A DNA stretch of 64,000 bases from Zygosaccharomyces rouxii (taxonomy: Eukaryota > Ascomycota > Saccharomycetes > Saccharomycetales > Saccharomycetaceae). The notes beneath the pieces are model-generated. The model worked only from the letters and a program-made list of their open reading frames with translations. It did not search any database and was not told where the DNA came from. Both the position numbers and the translations under genes were made by a program. Numbering within the stretch: position 1 is the stretch's first letter; every line of letters begins with the position of its first letter. Of the stretch, positions 9,313-20,000 are shown piece after piece. The stretch lies in the NCBI RefSeq assembly GCF_000026365.1, contig NC_012996.1, positions 372,001 to 436,000 of the forward strand, written 5' to 3'.

Positions 9313-10842
9313 TCAGTACTTATGCCTGTTAAGATAATGCCCATAGTCCTCGTTTGCAATTCTTTCCCTCCTATCCAGTAGGCTGTTATAACGATCTGGG
9401 AATCTATTATTTCTCGTTTCACCATCTCTGGTGTAGGCTCTAAGTGGTGTATAGATACGTTCATATTCGGGATTTTCATCCTGAGCTAATCTCATATAGC
9501 TATTTTGAGCTCCCAACAGCGGTGGTGGCGGTGGTCTTGCTCTATGAGAAGATGTTGATGAGCTTAAACTCTTTTGACGTAAAAGTGCTTGTTGACTAAC
9601 AAGACTTTCACTTGATGGTAAACTATCAGACGAATGCATAGCGACAATGTTGTAACGAGGACCTTTGAGGTGCTTAGCTACATCAAACATGACTACTCTA
9701 TCTCTGTCACGGTCATTCTCGTAAATCATTGAGGTTGTCTTCAACGGTTCTTGAGATAGATCCACTTCTTGGTCATATCTACTATCCCAAGAGCCATTTG
9801 TGGGTATCTTGGCTAAACCTGGATTCTTATGATCGTTGAAATTTCCAGAATCGATGAGTGCCGTTGTAGAATCGTTGTGGAGATTCGATAGTGCAGTTTC
9901 ACTAGAAGTGGCAAATGTAGCTGCTTTATTTTCAATATCATCATCAAAAATGCTACTTCTTGAAAGTGTACTCAATCTGTAGGGTTGTGACATCAGACCT
10001 TTTTTCTTCTTCTGCTTTTCCACTAGAGCATCCACGTTATGATTAATAGTAACACAAACGAATTCTTTAAGACCACTGTATTGCTGACCTTGGATTAATT
10101 TGTAATATACGTAAACTGACATTATCATGGCAATTGCCAATTTGGTGATGAAAATTGCCCAAATGGCAAATGAAAATAACATGAACGATAAAATAACAGC
10201 TTCTTCGTGATTGGTTTTGGCAATCGTTTTAAGCTTCGTAATTAGACCATTAAAACTTTCTAAATGACCATGAGCGATATTAGAATTTTCGTTATTCACA
10301 GTAATTAGCACAGACCACAATGTAAGACCATTGATAACTTGTCTTGGAGTATCTGCAAATAGAAGTCTTAAAGAATCCTTTAATTCGAAAAATGTAAAGA
10401 ATGCCGACTTTTGAAATTTACCCTTTGGTGTTATCTTGAAGTAGATGCAGTATTTGGAATAATCAAACATGGAATACGCTGTCCTTGAGAAATTGTTCAC
10501 ATATGTCAATGAAATGTTTCTTGTTCTGTAAATTCTAATACCACGGATGAATTCCCATATCAATAGAATGACTGAGGCCAATATACAACTGCTAAACAAC
10601 CATTTTGAGATGCGGAACGGCAAATAAGGTTGGATAATGTTGTTTGACCACGAATTGAATGCCAGAAGCTTGATACAAGTATATATATCAGAGGCAAACA
10701 GTAAAAATTTCAAAATAATAATACCCCATACAAAGATAATACAGTTTAAAACCGTCCAAAATTTTGTATTCCTGAATAACGAAAGGTCTATACTTTCAAA
10801 AGTTTTGGCATTAGCTGTATATTTCCAATCATTGCGGAACAT
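9313..10842 (-). CDS. KCH1: Kch1/Prm6-type potassium-transport membrane protein
   Basis: Kch1 and Prm6 (Kch2) promote low-affinity K+ uptake in S. cerevisiae, feeding Ca2+ entry during pheromone response. The 509-residue product matches Kch1 (497 aa) more than Prm6 (352 aa) in length. Membrane segments lie near residues 30-50, 75-95 and 215-245, with the family blocks SDIYTCIKLLAFNSWSNNI and DTPRQVINGLTLWSVLI. The cytoplasmic C-terminus is long, Ser-rich and carries a Pro run (RARPPPPP). It is the single pre-duplication counterpart of YJR054W and YML047C. One TGAAACG, near the pheromone-response TGAAACA, lies upstream near 11007. Confidence 0.92.
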   Translation of the reverse strand: MFRNDWKYTANAKTFESIDLSLFRNTKFWTVLNCIIFVWGIIILKFLLFASDIYTCIKLLAFNSWSNNIIQPYLPFRISKWLFSSCILASVILLIWEFIRGIRIYRTRNISLTYVNNFSRTAYSMFDYSKYCIYFKITPKGKFQKSAFFTFFELKDSLRLLFADTPRQVINGLTLWSVLITVNNENSNIAHGHLESFNGLITKLKTIAKTNHEEAVILSFMLFSFAIWAIFITKLAIAMIMSVYVYYKLIQGQQYSGLKEFVCVTINHNVDALVEKQKKKKGLMSQPYRLSTLSRSSIFDDDIENKAATFATSSETALSNLHNDSTTALIDSGNFNDHKNPGLAKIPTNGSWDSRYDQEVDLSQEPLKTTSMIYENDRDRDRVVMFDVAKHLKGPRYNIVAMHSSDSLPSSESLVSQQALLRQKSLSSSTSSHRARPPPPPLLGAQNSYMRLAQDENPEYERIYTPLRAYTRDGETRNNRFPDRYNSLLDRRERIANEDYGHYLNRHKY

Positions 10843-11194
10843 ATTTTCATACTCTAAGTGCTAACTAGTAGCCTTTGGCGATGGAAGACCAGCTAATGAG
10901 ATAAAGTATCGTAACTATTTTCTACCCTCACTTACTAACTAAGCTCAGAATATATATATAATGTGGCATTGAACCATCAGTACATTGCAACAATGTGGAT
11001 CTTATGTGAAACGAATTTAACTTAAAAATTGCAGGGTGCTCGAAGAATCGCGTCCAGCCATTTCGCTTCCGAACTAAAGAAGTAAAACCTTCACTTTTTA
11101 CCAAATTATAACAATACAGGGAAATCTAAAGTCCATTGAATTTGATTCACAATTCTATTTAGGTATTTTCGGTAAACACTCTATATTCCTATCT
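10843..11194. other. KCH1 upstream / BFA1 downstream spacer
   Basis: A 352-base spacer containing the KCH1 promoter (TATATATATA near 10951) and the BFA1 3' end. Nothing else was recognised. Confidence 0.4.
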
Positions 11195-13003
11195 CTACCT
11201 CGTAGAGTTTAAGACCATGTTTCTTATCTCGTACATAAAACTTCTTGGGTTTTTCACCTCGTTGAAATCTGCAAGATCGCCTGGTTGGGCATCACTACTG
11301 TCACCCATTATGAACCATGCACCAACTTTACGGTTCCACTTGTTCTCTTCGTGCCAGAACTTTTCCAATTGTCTCGAATTTAGCTGGAATTGTGGATTTG
11401 TATTGTCCGATCTTGTAAATCCAACTGAATGGTATCTTGTAGTGGCCGATGAGTTAAGCCTATCTAGTGAATTTGCACCAGAGGGTAGTATCTGGCTATG
11501 AGAGCGTAGAAATGGTGAGATATGCTTGTTGCCATTGTTATTGGCACCAGAAGATGGTGCCTTCAGAGTATTTTCGTCATGAGCACCATCGAAACCAGGA
11601 GCTGTCGGCAGCGGTGCTACGTCTTCCACATTTGCAAATGGATCTGCATCTTCTTCGTCTTCATCTATATTGACCCATTTCAAGTTTTCTTCATCGAACA
11701 TCATCTTCCCCACGATTCTTTGGTGTGATTGTTTGCTCTTGCCTCTATTGGAGTTTCTCTTGGATATTTTCTCTATATGGGAGCCATCTGTCGCTGAATT
11801 TAATGGTTCTTGTGCGCTAGTCCTTGCCCTTATGAGTAGAGGTTTTTCATCTTGAGATTCTAATTTGTTAAACTTATCCAAGATATGTTCATTGCCCTCC
11901 CATTTCATGGTCTTGGGATTATAGTACATACTTCCATTTTTAATTGGGGTATTCTGGTCAATCTCTTGCTTGATTATCTGAATTCTAGAAGCAGTCTGGG
12001 GTCTGTTATGGTGATGATATCCTTTCCTTCGCTGTTTTTGTTGATGCTGTTGTTGCTGCTCGCTTTTCCTACGTTCTTTAAATGAATCTAGTTGATCTTT
12101 ACTATTCCAATCCCTGTGTCTCCGGTGCAGCCTTGGAGTTAAAAGGGTATCATCTCTAATAATGTCATATTGTGATGGGGAAAGTCTTAATGGGGATTCT
12201 GGAGCTCTATTCAAAAATTGAGGCTGTATTAAACTCTCGTCGAATACAAAATCTTTGTCATCTTGTTCTTCCTCTTCCCTTGCCTCCTCAAAATTATCCA
12301 AAAACCGTTGAGGACGTTTTAGTGTTGGTAAATCGTCTTCTAGTTCGTCTTCCTCTCGTATCATACCGTTAAAATTGGAAAGCGCTGGCATTGATTTCTT
12401 AAACCTTACACTTGCATTGGGACGAATTCTAAGATCTCCTGCTGATAAACTATTAGGAATTCTTGAGAATGACGAGCTTGGTTTTAGGTGAGGCTTCAAT
12501 TCCATCATTGACTGTCGTTGCCTTAGTCGACTAGACCCTCTTGAAGATCTGAGATTCAGCTTTTCATCAAAGTCTTTGATAAAATCAATACTTTTTCGTT
12601 TGCGAGGTCCACTATTGTCTTTATTATTATTATCATTATTATTATTATTAGTATTATTATCATTATCGTTCAAATTGAAGTAAGTCTTAAATGCATCATC
12701 AATGTCATCTTTCTTCCCTTGAAACTCTTGAAAATCATTCAAAAAATCATCTTCATCCTCTTCTCCTTCCTCATCAGTTCTACTACTACTCCCCACAGAA
12801 AGTCTCTTACCCTTGGAAATCGAAAAAGTTGTACCGTTGGAACTCGCAGATGATGGTGTCGGCAGTACACCATGGTTTCTACCTAGTGGTGATACTGGAG
12901 CTGGTTCTTGATCTTGATTTGTATTTATCTTGCCAAACGTTGATTCCATATCCTCAAAAGACGTTTCCGGGAATTCATCAAGATTCACCGGCCTAATCGA
13001 CAT
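11195..13003 (-). CDS. BFA1: Spindle-position checkpoint GAP subunit Bfa1
   Basis: Bfa1 with Bub2 forms the GTPase-activating complex that holds Tem1 inactive at the spindle pole body and delays mitotic exit. The frame is open to a TTG at 13009, but the first ATG (13001-13003) gives MSIRPVNLDEFPETSFED, the family N-terminus, so the product is 602 aa (S. cerevisiae 574). Conserved blocks are DDEFLNDFQEFQGKKDDIDDAFKTYF-like, MMELKPHLKP and VRFKKSMPALSNFNGMIREE, plus a C-terminal Byr4-like domain with FWHEENKWNRKVGAWF. An Asn run near residue 120 and a Gln/His run are lineage-specific low complexity. Confidence 0.93.
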   Translation of the reverse strand: MSIRPVNLDEFPETSFEDMESTFGKINTNQDQEPAPVSPLGRNHGVLPTPSSASSNGTTFSISKGKRLSVGSSSRTDEEGEEDEDDFLNDFQEFQGKKDDIDDAFKTYFNLNDNDNNTNNNNNDNNNKDNSGPRKRKSIDFIKDFDEKLNLRSSRGSSRLRQRQSMMELKPHLKPSSSFSRIPNSLSAGDLRIRPNASVRFKKSMPALSNFNGMIREEDELEDDLPTLKRPQRFLDNFEEAREEEEQDDKDFVFDESLIQPQFLNRAPESPLRLSPSQYDIIRDDTLLTPRLHRRHRDWNSKDQLDSFKERRKSEQQQQHQQKQRRKGYHHHNRPQTASRIQIIKQEIDQNTPIKNGSMYYNPKTMKWEGNEHILDKFNKLESQDEKPLLIRARTSAQEPLNSATDGSHIEKISKRNSNRGKSKQSHQRIVGKMMFDEENLKWVNIDEDEEDADPFANVEDVAPLPTAPGFDGAHDENTLKAPSSGANNNGNKHISPFLRSHSQILPSGANSLDRLNSSATTRYHSVGFTRSDNTNPQFQLNSRQLEKFWHEENKWNRKVGAWFIMGDSSDAQPGDLADFNEVKNPRSFMYEIRNMVLNSTR

Positions 13004-13233
13004 TATCAATTCCGTACCTAAGAATAATTTAATAGTCCAGAATTCGTTGAGACCAAGTCAATGGCTTGAATACCTCGATGTTCACCTCTTTTCTGTCCAG
13101 GGAATCCTCGGTATTTTGATGCAAAAGTTTACATGATATTTTTTTATCTTTCTTCCTAAAATGTGAAGGGAAAATTTCAAATCTTAGCATAGTTGATAAG
13201 AAATGAACTACATAAAAGAATCTCCTCTAAACC

Positions 13234-15135
13234 ATGGAGACTGTCATTGGGATTGATGATGGGAATCAGTCTGTTTCTAATGCCTTGGCAGAACTAGATC
13301 CTTCTTTTCTGAAAGAAAATCCGCTACTAGTGAATGCATATACAAAAATTAAATGGGATGACACTAATTCTTTAAATGCACTTATATCTGCTGTAGAACA
13401 AATTGTTGTGAAGTACAAGGACCCTAATGTTACCATTAAAGGGACTATTGAGAAAATTTACGATCAGCTTTTGGGCAAATATCCACTTTTCTTTGGTTAT
13501 TGGAAAAGATTTACGGCTGTGGAATACCAGCTGTTTGGTCTACAGAAGTCTATCGATACATTAACTAGAGCAGTTGAGACTTTTCCGACTTCCATAGAGC
13601 TTTGGTGTGATTATCTAAACGTTCTCTGTGCCAATAATCCTAATGAAATAGATTTAATAAGAAGAAAGTTTCGCACGGCCAAAAGTTTGGTAGGATACCA
13701 ATTCTTATCGCACACATTTTGGGATAAGTACATTGAATTTGAGACTAAGCATGAGGAGTGGGGAAATTTGGGTAATATTTATCAAGAATTGGTCACCATA
13801 GCGTTGCATCAGTATGCCAAGTACGGCGCTGCATATAAGGCATACCTTCGAAGTGGAAATGCGGCCTTCCAAGATCCGGATGTAGATGCCAAGCTAAGAA
13901 AGACCCAAAATTTAGTGAATGCGATCTGGCCCTTTGAATCTAAAATCAAACAGAGTTTCTTTAACCTAACGCCCGTGGCTCAAACGGAATTACAAAATTG
14001 GGATCAATACCTTGATTTCATCCTATCAAATCGACAAAAATTCAACTTTACCAATCCTTTCATAATTTCAGTGTTCGAAAGATGCCTTATACCGTGCTTC
14101 TATTATGAACATTTCTGGATAAGATACGTTAGTTGGTTTGAAGATTGGGAAGAGCTCCCTCATGTAGTGGAGTTATACCAAAGAGGTTCTGCAGTGTTGC
14201 CATTGAATTGTAAGACCTTCCGTATCAGATTTCTAGGTTTTTTGAAAAAATCTTTTAGAATTAACAAGGATTACGTTTATTCCCTATTCGAAGAGACAGC
14301 AGCTTCATATATGGAACGTTTCCCCAGTGATGCATTTATCATGACAGACTACTTGGCACTACTGAAAAGACATCAATTTTTATCATCGATTGATCAGAAT
14401 GATGAAGAAATTTTACAAAAACAGGTCTGTTATGCGAAGTATCTGGAAACTGCTATAACGAATTATTTGCAATCAAAGATAGCCAAAGACATACCCTTGC
14501 AAGAGATGTTAAATGATATCAATATACCAATTGTCGTCGTAGAATTGATCAAGATAACTTGGTTGGTATTGAAAAATACAATGCAAGCGAGAAAGTATTT
14601 CATATTTTACAGTAAAAATCCTCTGATGAAGTCTTCTGTCACATATTGGTTGACATATTATAAATTTGAGAAGTGGTGTCAAAACTATACCAAATTGAAT
14701 AGATTCATTAACGACTTAGGCACAAAAATATTTTTACCAACGGCAATTGTGAATGATCTTCTGGAGGATTACCGAAATTTTTATTTGGCCAATTCTAATG
14801 TGATGCATTTTCAAAATTTCGTACAAAGCACAAATGAACGTAAAGAAATGGATCCAATTCTCCTGACAGAATTTAAAATGAATGATCCGAATTGGCTCCC
14901 GGGTATTCATCGGGAATCAAACGATTGGCATAAGACGAGAGAATTTAGAGAGAATGGTCATCCAGGTATTATCGATGAAAGGCCTCAAATTACAAATCTC
15001 ATTTGTCAGTATAAATCCAAATTTTTTGATAATCAACCTCCATCAATACCTGCATTCAGAAATTTGGAAAAAATCAACCAACCTTTGAAATATAATGACT
15101 ACCTCACCAAAGAATACTTAGGAATAGGTGATTAG
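13234..15135 (+). CDS. PRP39: U1 snRNP protein Prp39
   Basis: Prp39 is a HAT-repeat scaffold of the yeast U1 snRNP, needed for 5' splice-site commitment. The 633-residue product (S. cerevisiae 629) is all-helical with HAT-type spaced aromatic residues, for example LLGKYPLFFGYWKRFTAVEYQ and ELWCDYLNVL in the first repeats and FYYEHFWIRYVSWFED in the middle. The ATG at 13234 is the only sensible start. It is divergent from BFA1 and convergent with NOP13. It is the last gene of the first synteny block (YML046W). Confidence 0.94.
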   Translation: METVIGIDDGNQSVSNALAELDPSFLKENPLLVNAYTKIKWDDTNSLNALISAVEQIVVKYKDPNVTIKGTIEKIYDQLLGKYPLFFGYWKRFTAVEYQLFGLQKSIDTLTRAVETFPTSIELWCDYLNVLCANNPNEIDLIRRKFRTAKSLVGYQFLSHTFWDKYIEFETKHEEWGNLGNIYQELVTIALHQYAKYGAAYKAYLRSGNAAFQDPDVDAKLRKTQNLVNAIWPFESKIKQSFFNLTPVAQTELQNWDQYLDFILSNRQKFNFTNPFIISVFERCLIPCFYYEHFWIRYVSWFEDWEELPHVVELYQRGSAVLPLNCKTFRIRFLGFLKKSFRINKDYVYSLFEETAASYMERFPSDAFIMTDYLALLKRHQFLSSIDQNDEEILQKQVCYAKYLETAITNYLQSKIAKDIPLQEMLNDINIPIVVVELIKITWLVLKNTMQARKYFIFYSKNPLMKSSVTYWLTYYKFEKWCQNYTKLNRFINDLGTKIFLPTAIVNDLLEDYRNFYLANSNVMHFQNFVQSTNERKEMDPILLTEFKMNDPNWLPGIHRESNDWHKTREFRENGHPGIIDERPQITNLICQYKSKFFDNQPPSIPAFRNLEKINQPLKYNDYLTKEYLGIGD

Positions 15136-15237
15136 CCGATTACCGGTATTAGTATAACATTAAAGATATAGATAAAATGAGAAATCCATTTGTAACATTA
15201 ATCAAACTATTTTACAAAATAATATATTTAAATGATA

Positions 15238-16368
15238 TCAATCGAATGTTACTTTTTTCCCTTCTGAAGGGACGATAGCACTTGATGCTCTTTGTGCGGA
15301 TGCTAAAGCAACACTACTCTTAGGACGATGATTGGAATCTACAGGTCTCTTTGTGAAAGGTTTCCTTGTAGGCTTTCTCTCTTCAGAATTTGAAGCATCG
15401 TTCGAATGTACTTGATTAGGTAAATCAAATGGTTTTTCAGTAGACGATGATGAGGATGATTCGGGTTTTCTTCTAACTTGTCTTTTACTTCTATCTTCAC
15501 CGTATTCCATTCTAATTGATCTACCAGCAATCTTACGGCAGCTTTTATCCTTGAGGGCATTGGTTGCACCCTGTTCTTCTTTAAAATCTACAAATGCAAA
15601 CCCTTTACATTTACCGCTGTCTTGGAAAGTAGCCATACGAACTTTAATAATGTCACCACAATGTTGGAAATGTTTCCTCAGTAAATCATCGCTAGTATCA
15701 AAGGATAAATTACCGACAAATAGAATTCTGGAAGGTGGATTTTTTGAAGCTGCAACTAAATCATCTTTATCCGGTCTACCCTCAAAATTTTTAGAATTCT
15801 TAATGAGTAAATTTCTACCGTTCAATTGAGATTCACTCAATTTAACAGCAGATTCCATCTGTTCTATAGTCTTGAAATCCACATAACAAAAGCCCTTGTT
15901 CTTGATTTTCTTACCATCGTTCTGTGCGAATGGCATATGTATTCTTAGAATAGCATTTTCAGAAATTTGATCTGACTCTTCTAACTCTCTTGTTTTTGCT
16001 ACCAAAAATCTTGTTATATCTTCTTTACTAGTGTCAAACGATAGGTTACCAATCCAAACACCATAGCCCTTCTCTTTCTTCTTAGGATCTGTTTTTCCTT
16101 CCTCTTCATCAGGCCCGGTTGATTCTTTATCAGCCTCACTAGATTCTTTCTTGTATTGTTCCACAGATGCTGGATCAAGATTATATTTAGCATTAAGTTC
16201 TTCAATAGTAACTTTACCCCTTCTCAATAAACGTTTTTGCTTTTTGGAAAGTGGTACTGATCTTTCTAAATCAATTTCAATTTCATCTTCTGCCTTTCTC
16301 TTCTTAGTTGGGTCTTGTAAAGCTTGTTGTAATTGCTCTTCATTAGCAGGTTTAGTCTCTTCAGTCAT
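15238..16368 (-). CDS. NOP13: Nucleolar RNA-binding protein Nop13
   Basis: Nop13 is a nucleolar protein with two RRM domains found in pre-60S-related particles. The 376-residue product (S. cerevisiae 403) has the N-terminal block DPTKKRKAEDEIEIDL and the basic KKQKRLLRRGKVT. RRM1 starts at about residue 105 (YGVWIGNLSFD) and RRM2 at about 215 (RILFVGNLSFD ... KCKGFAFVDF). A basic tail ends in IVPSEGKKVTFD. The upstream region has four CATC-type PAC copies and a perfect RRPE, consistent with ribosome-biogenesis control. It corresponds to YNL175C. Confidence 0.94.
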   Translation of the reverse strand: MTEETKPANEEQLQQALQDPTKKRKAEDEIEIDLERSVPLSKKQKRLLRRGKVTIEELNAKYNLDPASVEQYKKESSEADKESTGPDEEEGKTDPKKKEKGYGVWIGNLSFDTSKEDITRFLVAKTRELEESDQISENAILRIHMPFAQNDGKKIKNKGFCYVDFKTIEQMESAVKLSESQLNGRNLLIKNSKNFEGRPDKDDLVAASKNPPSRILFVGNLSFDTSDDLLRKHFQHCGDIIKVRMATFQDSGKCKGFAFVDFKEEQGATNALKDKSCRKIAGRSIRMEYGEDRSKRQVRRKPESSSSSSTEKPFDLPNQVHSNDASNSEERKPTRKPFTKRPVDSNHRPKSSVALASAQRASSAIVPSEGKKVTFD

Positions 16369-16452
16369 GATTAACAGTTAATAGCTCTTGATCAATAACT
16401 CAGTTTCCACCTAAATTCGAAACCTCTACCTAATAATGTATCTCCATCTAAT

Positions 16453-16507
16453 CTCATCTCATCTCATCGCATCACATCGCATCGCATATTGATCTCGAAA
16501 ATTTTCA
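16453..16507. promoter_or_regulatory. Tandem PAC repeats and RRPE before NOP13
   Basis: CTCATCTCATCTCATCGC (16453-16470) is three PAC-type GATGAG copies on the minus strand. Further GCGATG-type copies extend to 16486, and GAAAATTTTCA (16497-16507) is an RRPE palindrome. The module lies 85-140 bases upstream of the NOP13 ATG, the normal location for this ribosome-biogenesis promoter pair. Confidence 0.75.
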
Positions 16508-17013
16508 CTTATGACGGCGTGAGAGTCAATGCCAACGTCAGCGTCACAGAATAAAGTGAAAAAAAAATAATTATTAAAGACATTAAATTATACATTCGAA
16601 GAATTAAGAGGCTATTAGTTTTACGGTCAAAATTCGTCTAGAGTCGTGGTCGTTGTTTGTTTGTTTTTTTAAGGGTTTTTTGTTTTTATTTTTCAATCTT
16701 CGATTAATATTATAACTTTCTCTAGTCCAAATAATGGCAGATTAATCCAAAAGCATCCAGGCTCCCAATACATGAGACCCAATACATGAGATGTTGAAGT
16801 AGAAAAAAAAAGTAAATTAGCAAAACGACAAAACAATAGGAAAGATTGACACTCGTATAATAGGCTAGACACGGCTTCCATCAATATTCGTTGTTTTTTG
16901 TTTTTGTTTTCTTTTACAGATATCAGCTAATACAAAGCATAATATCCACGATCATGTTTAAGAGTCATCAATTAAAATGGATCAAGCTGAGAAGCTTTGG
17001 GGTGTAAAAATCA
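16508..17013. other. NOP13-MDG1 spacer
   Basis: This stretch is the distal NOP13 promoter and the MDG1 3' region. It holds several T-runs and a 14-bp perfect tandem duplication (CCCAATACATGAGA) at 16764-16791. No conserved RNA gene was recognised. Confidence 0.4.
16764..16791. repeat. 14-bp tandem duplication
   Basis: Two adjacent perfect copies of CCCAATACATGAGA lie downstream of MDG1/CRP1. Confidence 0.85.
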
Positions 17014-20000
17014 TTATTTCAGAATTCTCTTAATTCTGGCCCAAAGACCAATTTTTTTCTTTTTGTCAGTGCGGTTGGCAGCGTTAGCAAGAGTAGATTG
17101 ACCAGGGGGTTTTTGTTCGGCAGCTGCTGCTGCACCAGATTCAGATTTTCCTGCATTGGCAGTTTCATTTGCGACACCTTTACCCTTAGAAGCACCTACT
17201 TCTTTCTTACAACTTTTAGCGGCATCGCTAACAGCCTCCTTGGCATTCTTACCCTTGGCGGATCCAGCTTCAGACTTGCCCTGCTTTAAAGCATCTTTAG
17301 CAACTTCCTTGCGACTCTTACCATCTTCGACACCAGATTTACCGGTCTTGACCAAATCGGCGGCGGTGTCTTTGGTATTCTTACCCTTAGACACCTCAGC
17401 TTTGGATTTTCCTTTCTTCAATGCATCAGTGGCAATTTCTTTTTTACTCTTTGCGCTAGTAGTTCCAGCAGAACCGGCACTTCCTGGAGTACCCTTGGCG
17501 GTACTACCCTTACTTTCTTTTTTCACTGAGCCTGCAACGCTCTTTGGACGGGTGCTCTTTGAATGAGCACTCTTACTGGGTTTAGCTTCTGCATCTGCTA
17601 CAGAGTGTCTGTTGGCCTTAGTAGGAGTGGTGCCATTGGTTTCAGCACTTTTGTTAGGGGGAGGAGTACTCTTGCTTGTCTTGGTAGTGTCCTTCGAAGA
17701 AACAGCAGCACCAGCAGCACCAGCAACACCAGCAACACCAGCAGCACTACCACCAGTAGTGGTAGCAGCCTTAGGAGCATGTTGGCCAGCAATTTCAGAT
17801 GTGTCCTTCGTTAAAGGATCCGAGTAATCCTTGTTTTTCTCATCGTTATCAGTGTCAACATATTGTTGAGAAGATGTTGGTCTTGCCCCAGAGTTAGGGT
17901 CACCAGCGCTCTTTCTTGCTCTTGGATCCAGAGTTGGTAAGGCTGCTTCCTTTTTTTGGGACCCGGTTCTCTTGACTTCCTTACTCTTCTTTTCCTCCGT
18001 TTCTCCCTTGTTTTGCAATTCACTAGGTTCATTTTTCTTGGGGTAATCTTGAGTAACCTCTTTCTCTTTGTCAGCAGGCACCTTCGTTATAGATGTACCA
18101 GCAGCAGCGCCTGTAGCAGAAGTTTTGTCCTCACTCAAAGGAACTGCTTCCTTACTTAGGAGATTCGCATCTTGATCCAACTCGGTCTTTCCACCTAGAG
18201 CAGAAATTTCCTTGTCCAAGTCAGTCTTATCGTCTAAGCCAGTCTTCTTACCATATTCAGTAGCCTCATTACCAAGCTCTTTCTCACCAGCATTTGTTGT
18301 AGAGATACCAGTTGCACCGGCAGCACCAGCTGCACCGGCCGCAGCACCTGGAGCAAGAGATTCAGTAGCACCTTTACTGGCACTTGGACCAGTGACGCCA
18401 GCGGTTTCTCCTTGAGCAGAAGAGCGAAGAGGAGCAGCATCTTTACCAACAACTTGACCGGTAGAACCCGGGGTAGAGCCCTGAGCGGAAACACCACCAT
18501 GCGCAGAAGAATCGTTCTCGTCAAGTTCTGGACCGGCTTTTCCCGGGACGTATCCGTGCTCATTTGCACCTCTGATGCCGTCAGTGCTACTAAGATCTCC
18601 AGTCTCCGACAGGTCGGATTTGACACCCTTATTTTCTTGGGTAACCTTCTCAGTATTGTAATCGCCAGGAATTTGACGTTCACCACTTTCAAGGTCGCCG
18701 GAGATACTAGCGTCAGAAGTACCAGTTTTTTCTTTGGATTCTTTTTCAGAACTCTTCTCGGCCTTATTCTTATTCTTCTTGTTCTTGTTCTTTTTCTTAT
18801 TCTTATTCTTATTCTTTCCTGACGAAGCACCACCAAGAGCACCTGCGGCGACACCTTCGCCAGTATCTTTCAAAGTAGAATCCTTACCAAGCTTATCTAG
18901 AGCATCATCCTTATTGACTTTACCTTCAGCTGCGTCTTTACCTAGCTGTTTCAAAGTATCGTCTTCACCCAATTTACCAAATGTATCCTTGGCATCACTG
19001 CTATCAGCACCCGTATCAGCACCAGGACCACTAGCGCTTTTCTTGGCATCAGATGCTAAACTTTTACCAGCATCGGTCAAGTTACCTTTGTCGTTTTTCA
19101 GGGTATCAAAAGCATCCTTTTTATCCTCCTTACCCTGCAATGAGTCCTTACCTAGTTTTTGCAATTCATCATCGTTTTTCAATTTTCCGACTGCATCACC
19201 TTTACTGATTTGCTCCAATTTACTTTCATTAGCTTTCTTGTCCAAATCATCTAAACTCTTTTGCTTGTCCAGATTTTCTGTATTAGCTTGCGAATCGATT
19301 TTTTTGTCTAATTTTTCACTAGCTTTCTTTTCTGGTGTATTGTGTTCAGCTTTGAACTGCTTGTTTAATCTCTCATTAAAGGCTTGGGGATCAACGTTAT
19401 CATTAACTTCGGAAAATGCCTTTAACTGCTCCTGATTACTTGGAACAAATGGACCTGGTTCACCGGCTAATGATTTAAAAGCTGCTTGGTCACCACCGGA
19501 GGGAGTTTCAATAGGCAAGATATGGAAAGTTTCTTCACCAGCATTATCCGGAAGACGAGTACCAAGAGGACCTGTAACTTCTGCATTGGCTGACTCATTG
19601 GTGTTTTTCTTTGTAGAACCACCACGAGACACTGTCTTAAGAGCAGAACTAGGGGTAGAATCACCAATTGCAGCTGAGGTTGGACGGTCCTTACGTGCTG
19701 CTGCTGCTGTCGCCGCAGTAGCACCCGCAGAAGCTGCAGCTGAACCTGACGAACTCATTGGAGTACTCGATTTGGAACGAGATGGACTTGTAGGTCTACC
19801 AACCGTAGAAACTGGACGCTCCTTAGTAGAACCGCTACGTGAACGGATACCAGATGAAGACTTGGGAGCACCGGAAGTGGATAGAGGACGAGTCTTACGG
19901 ACTGATGGGGAATTGGAAGGAGAATTCACGGAACCCAGAGGTGTGCGAGGTTGTTGTTGTTGTTTTTGTCTTTGACGAGTTGGAGTTGGAGTAGTAGTAC

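Noticed and set aside
18234..19435. Several 130-230-codon frames antisense or out of phase within MDG1/CRP1
   Set aside because: They are shadows of a repetitive, stop-poor coding sequence.
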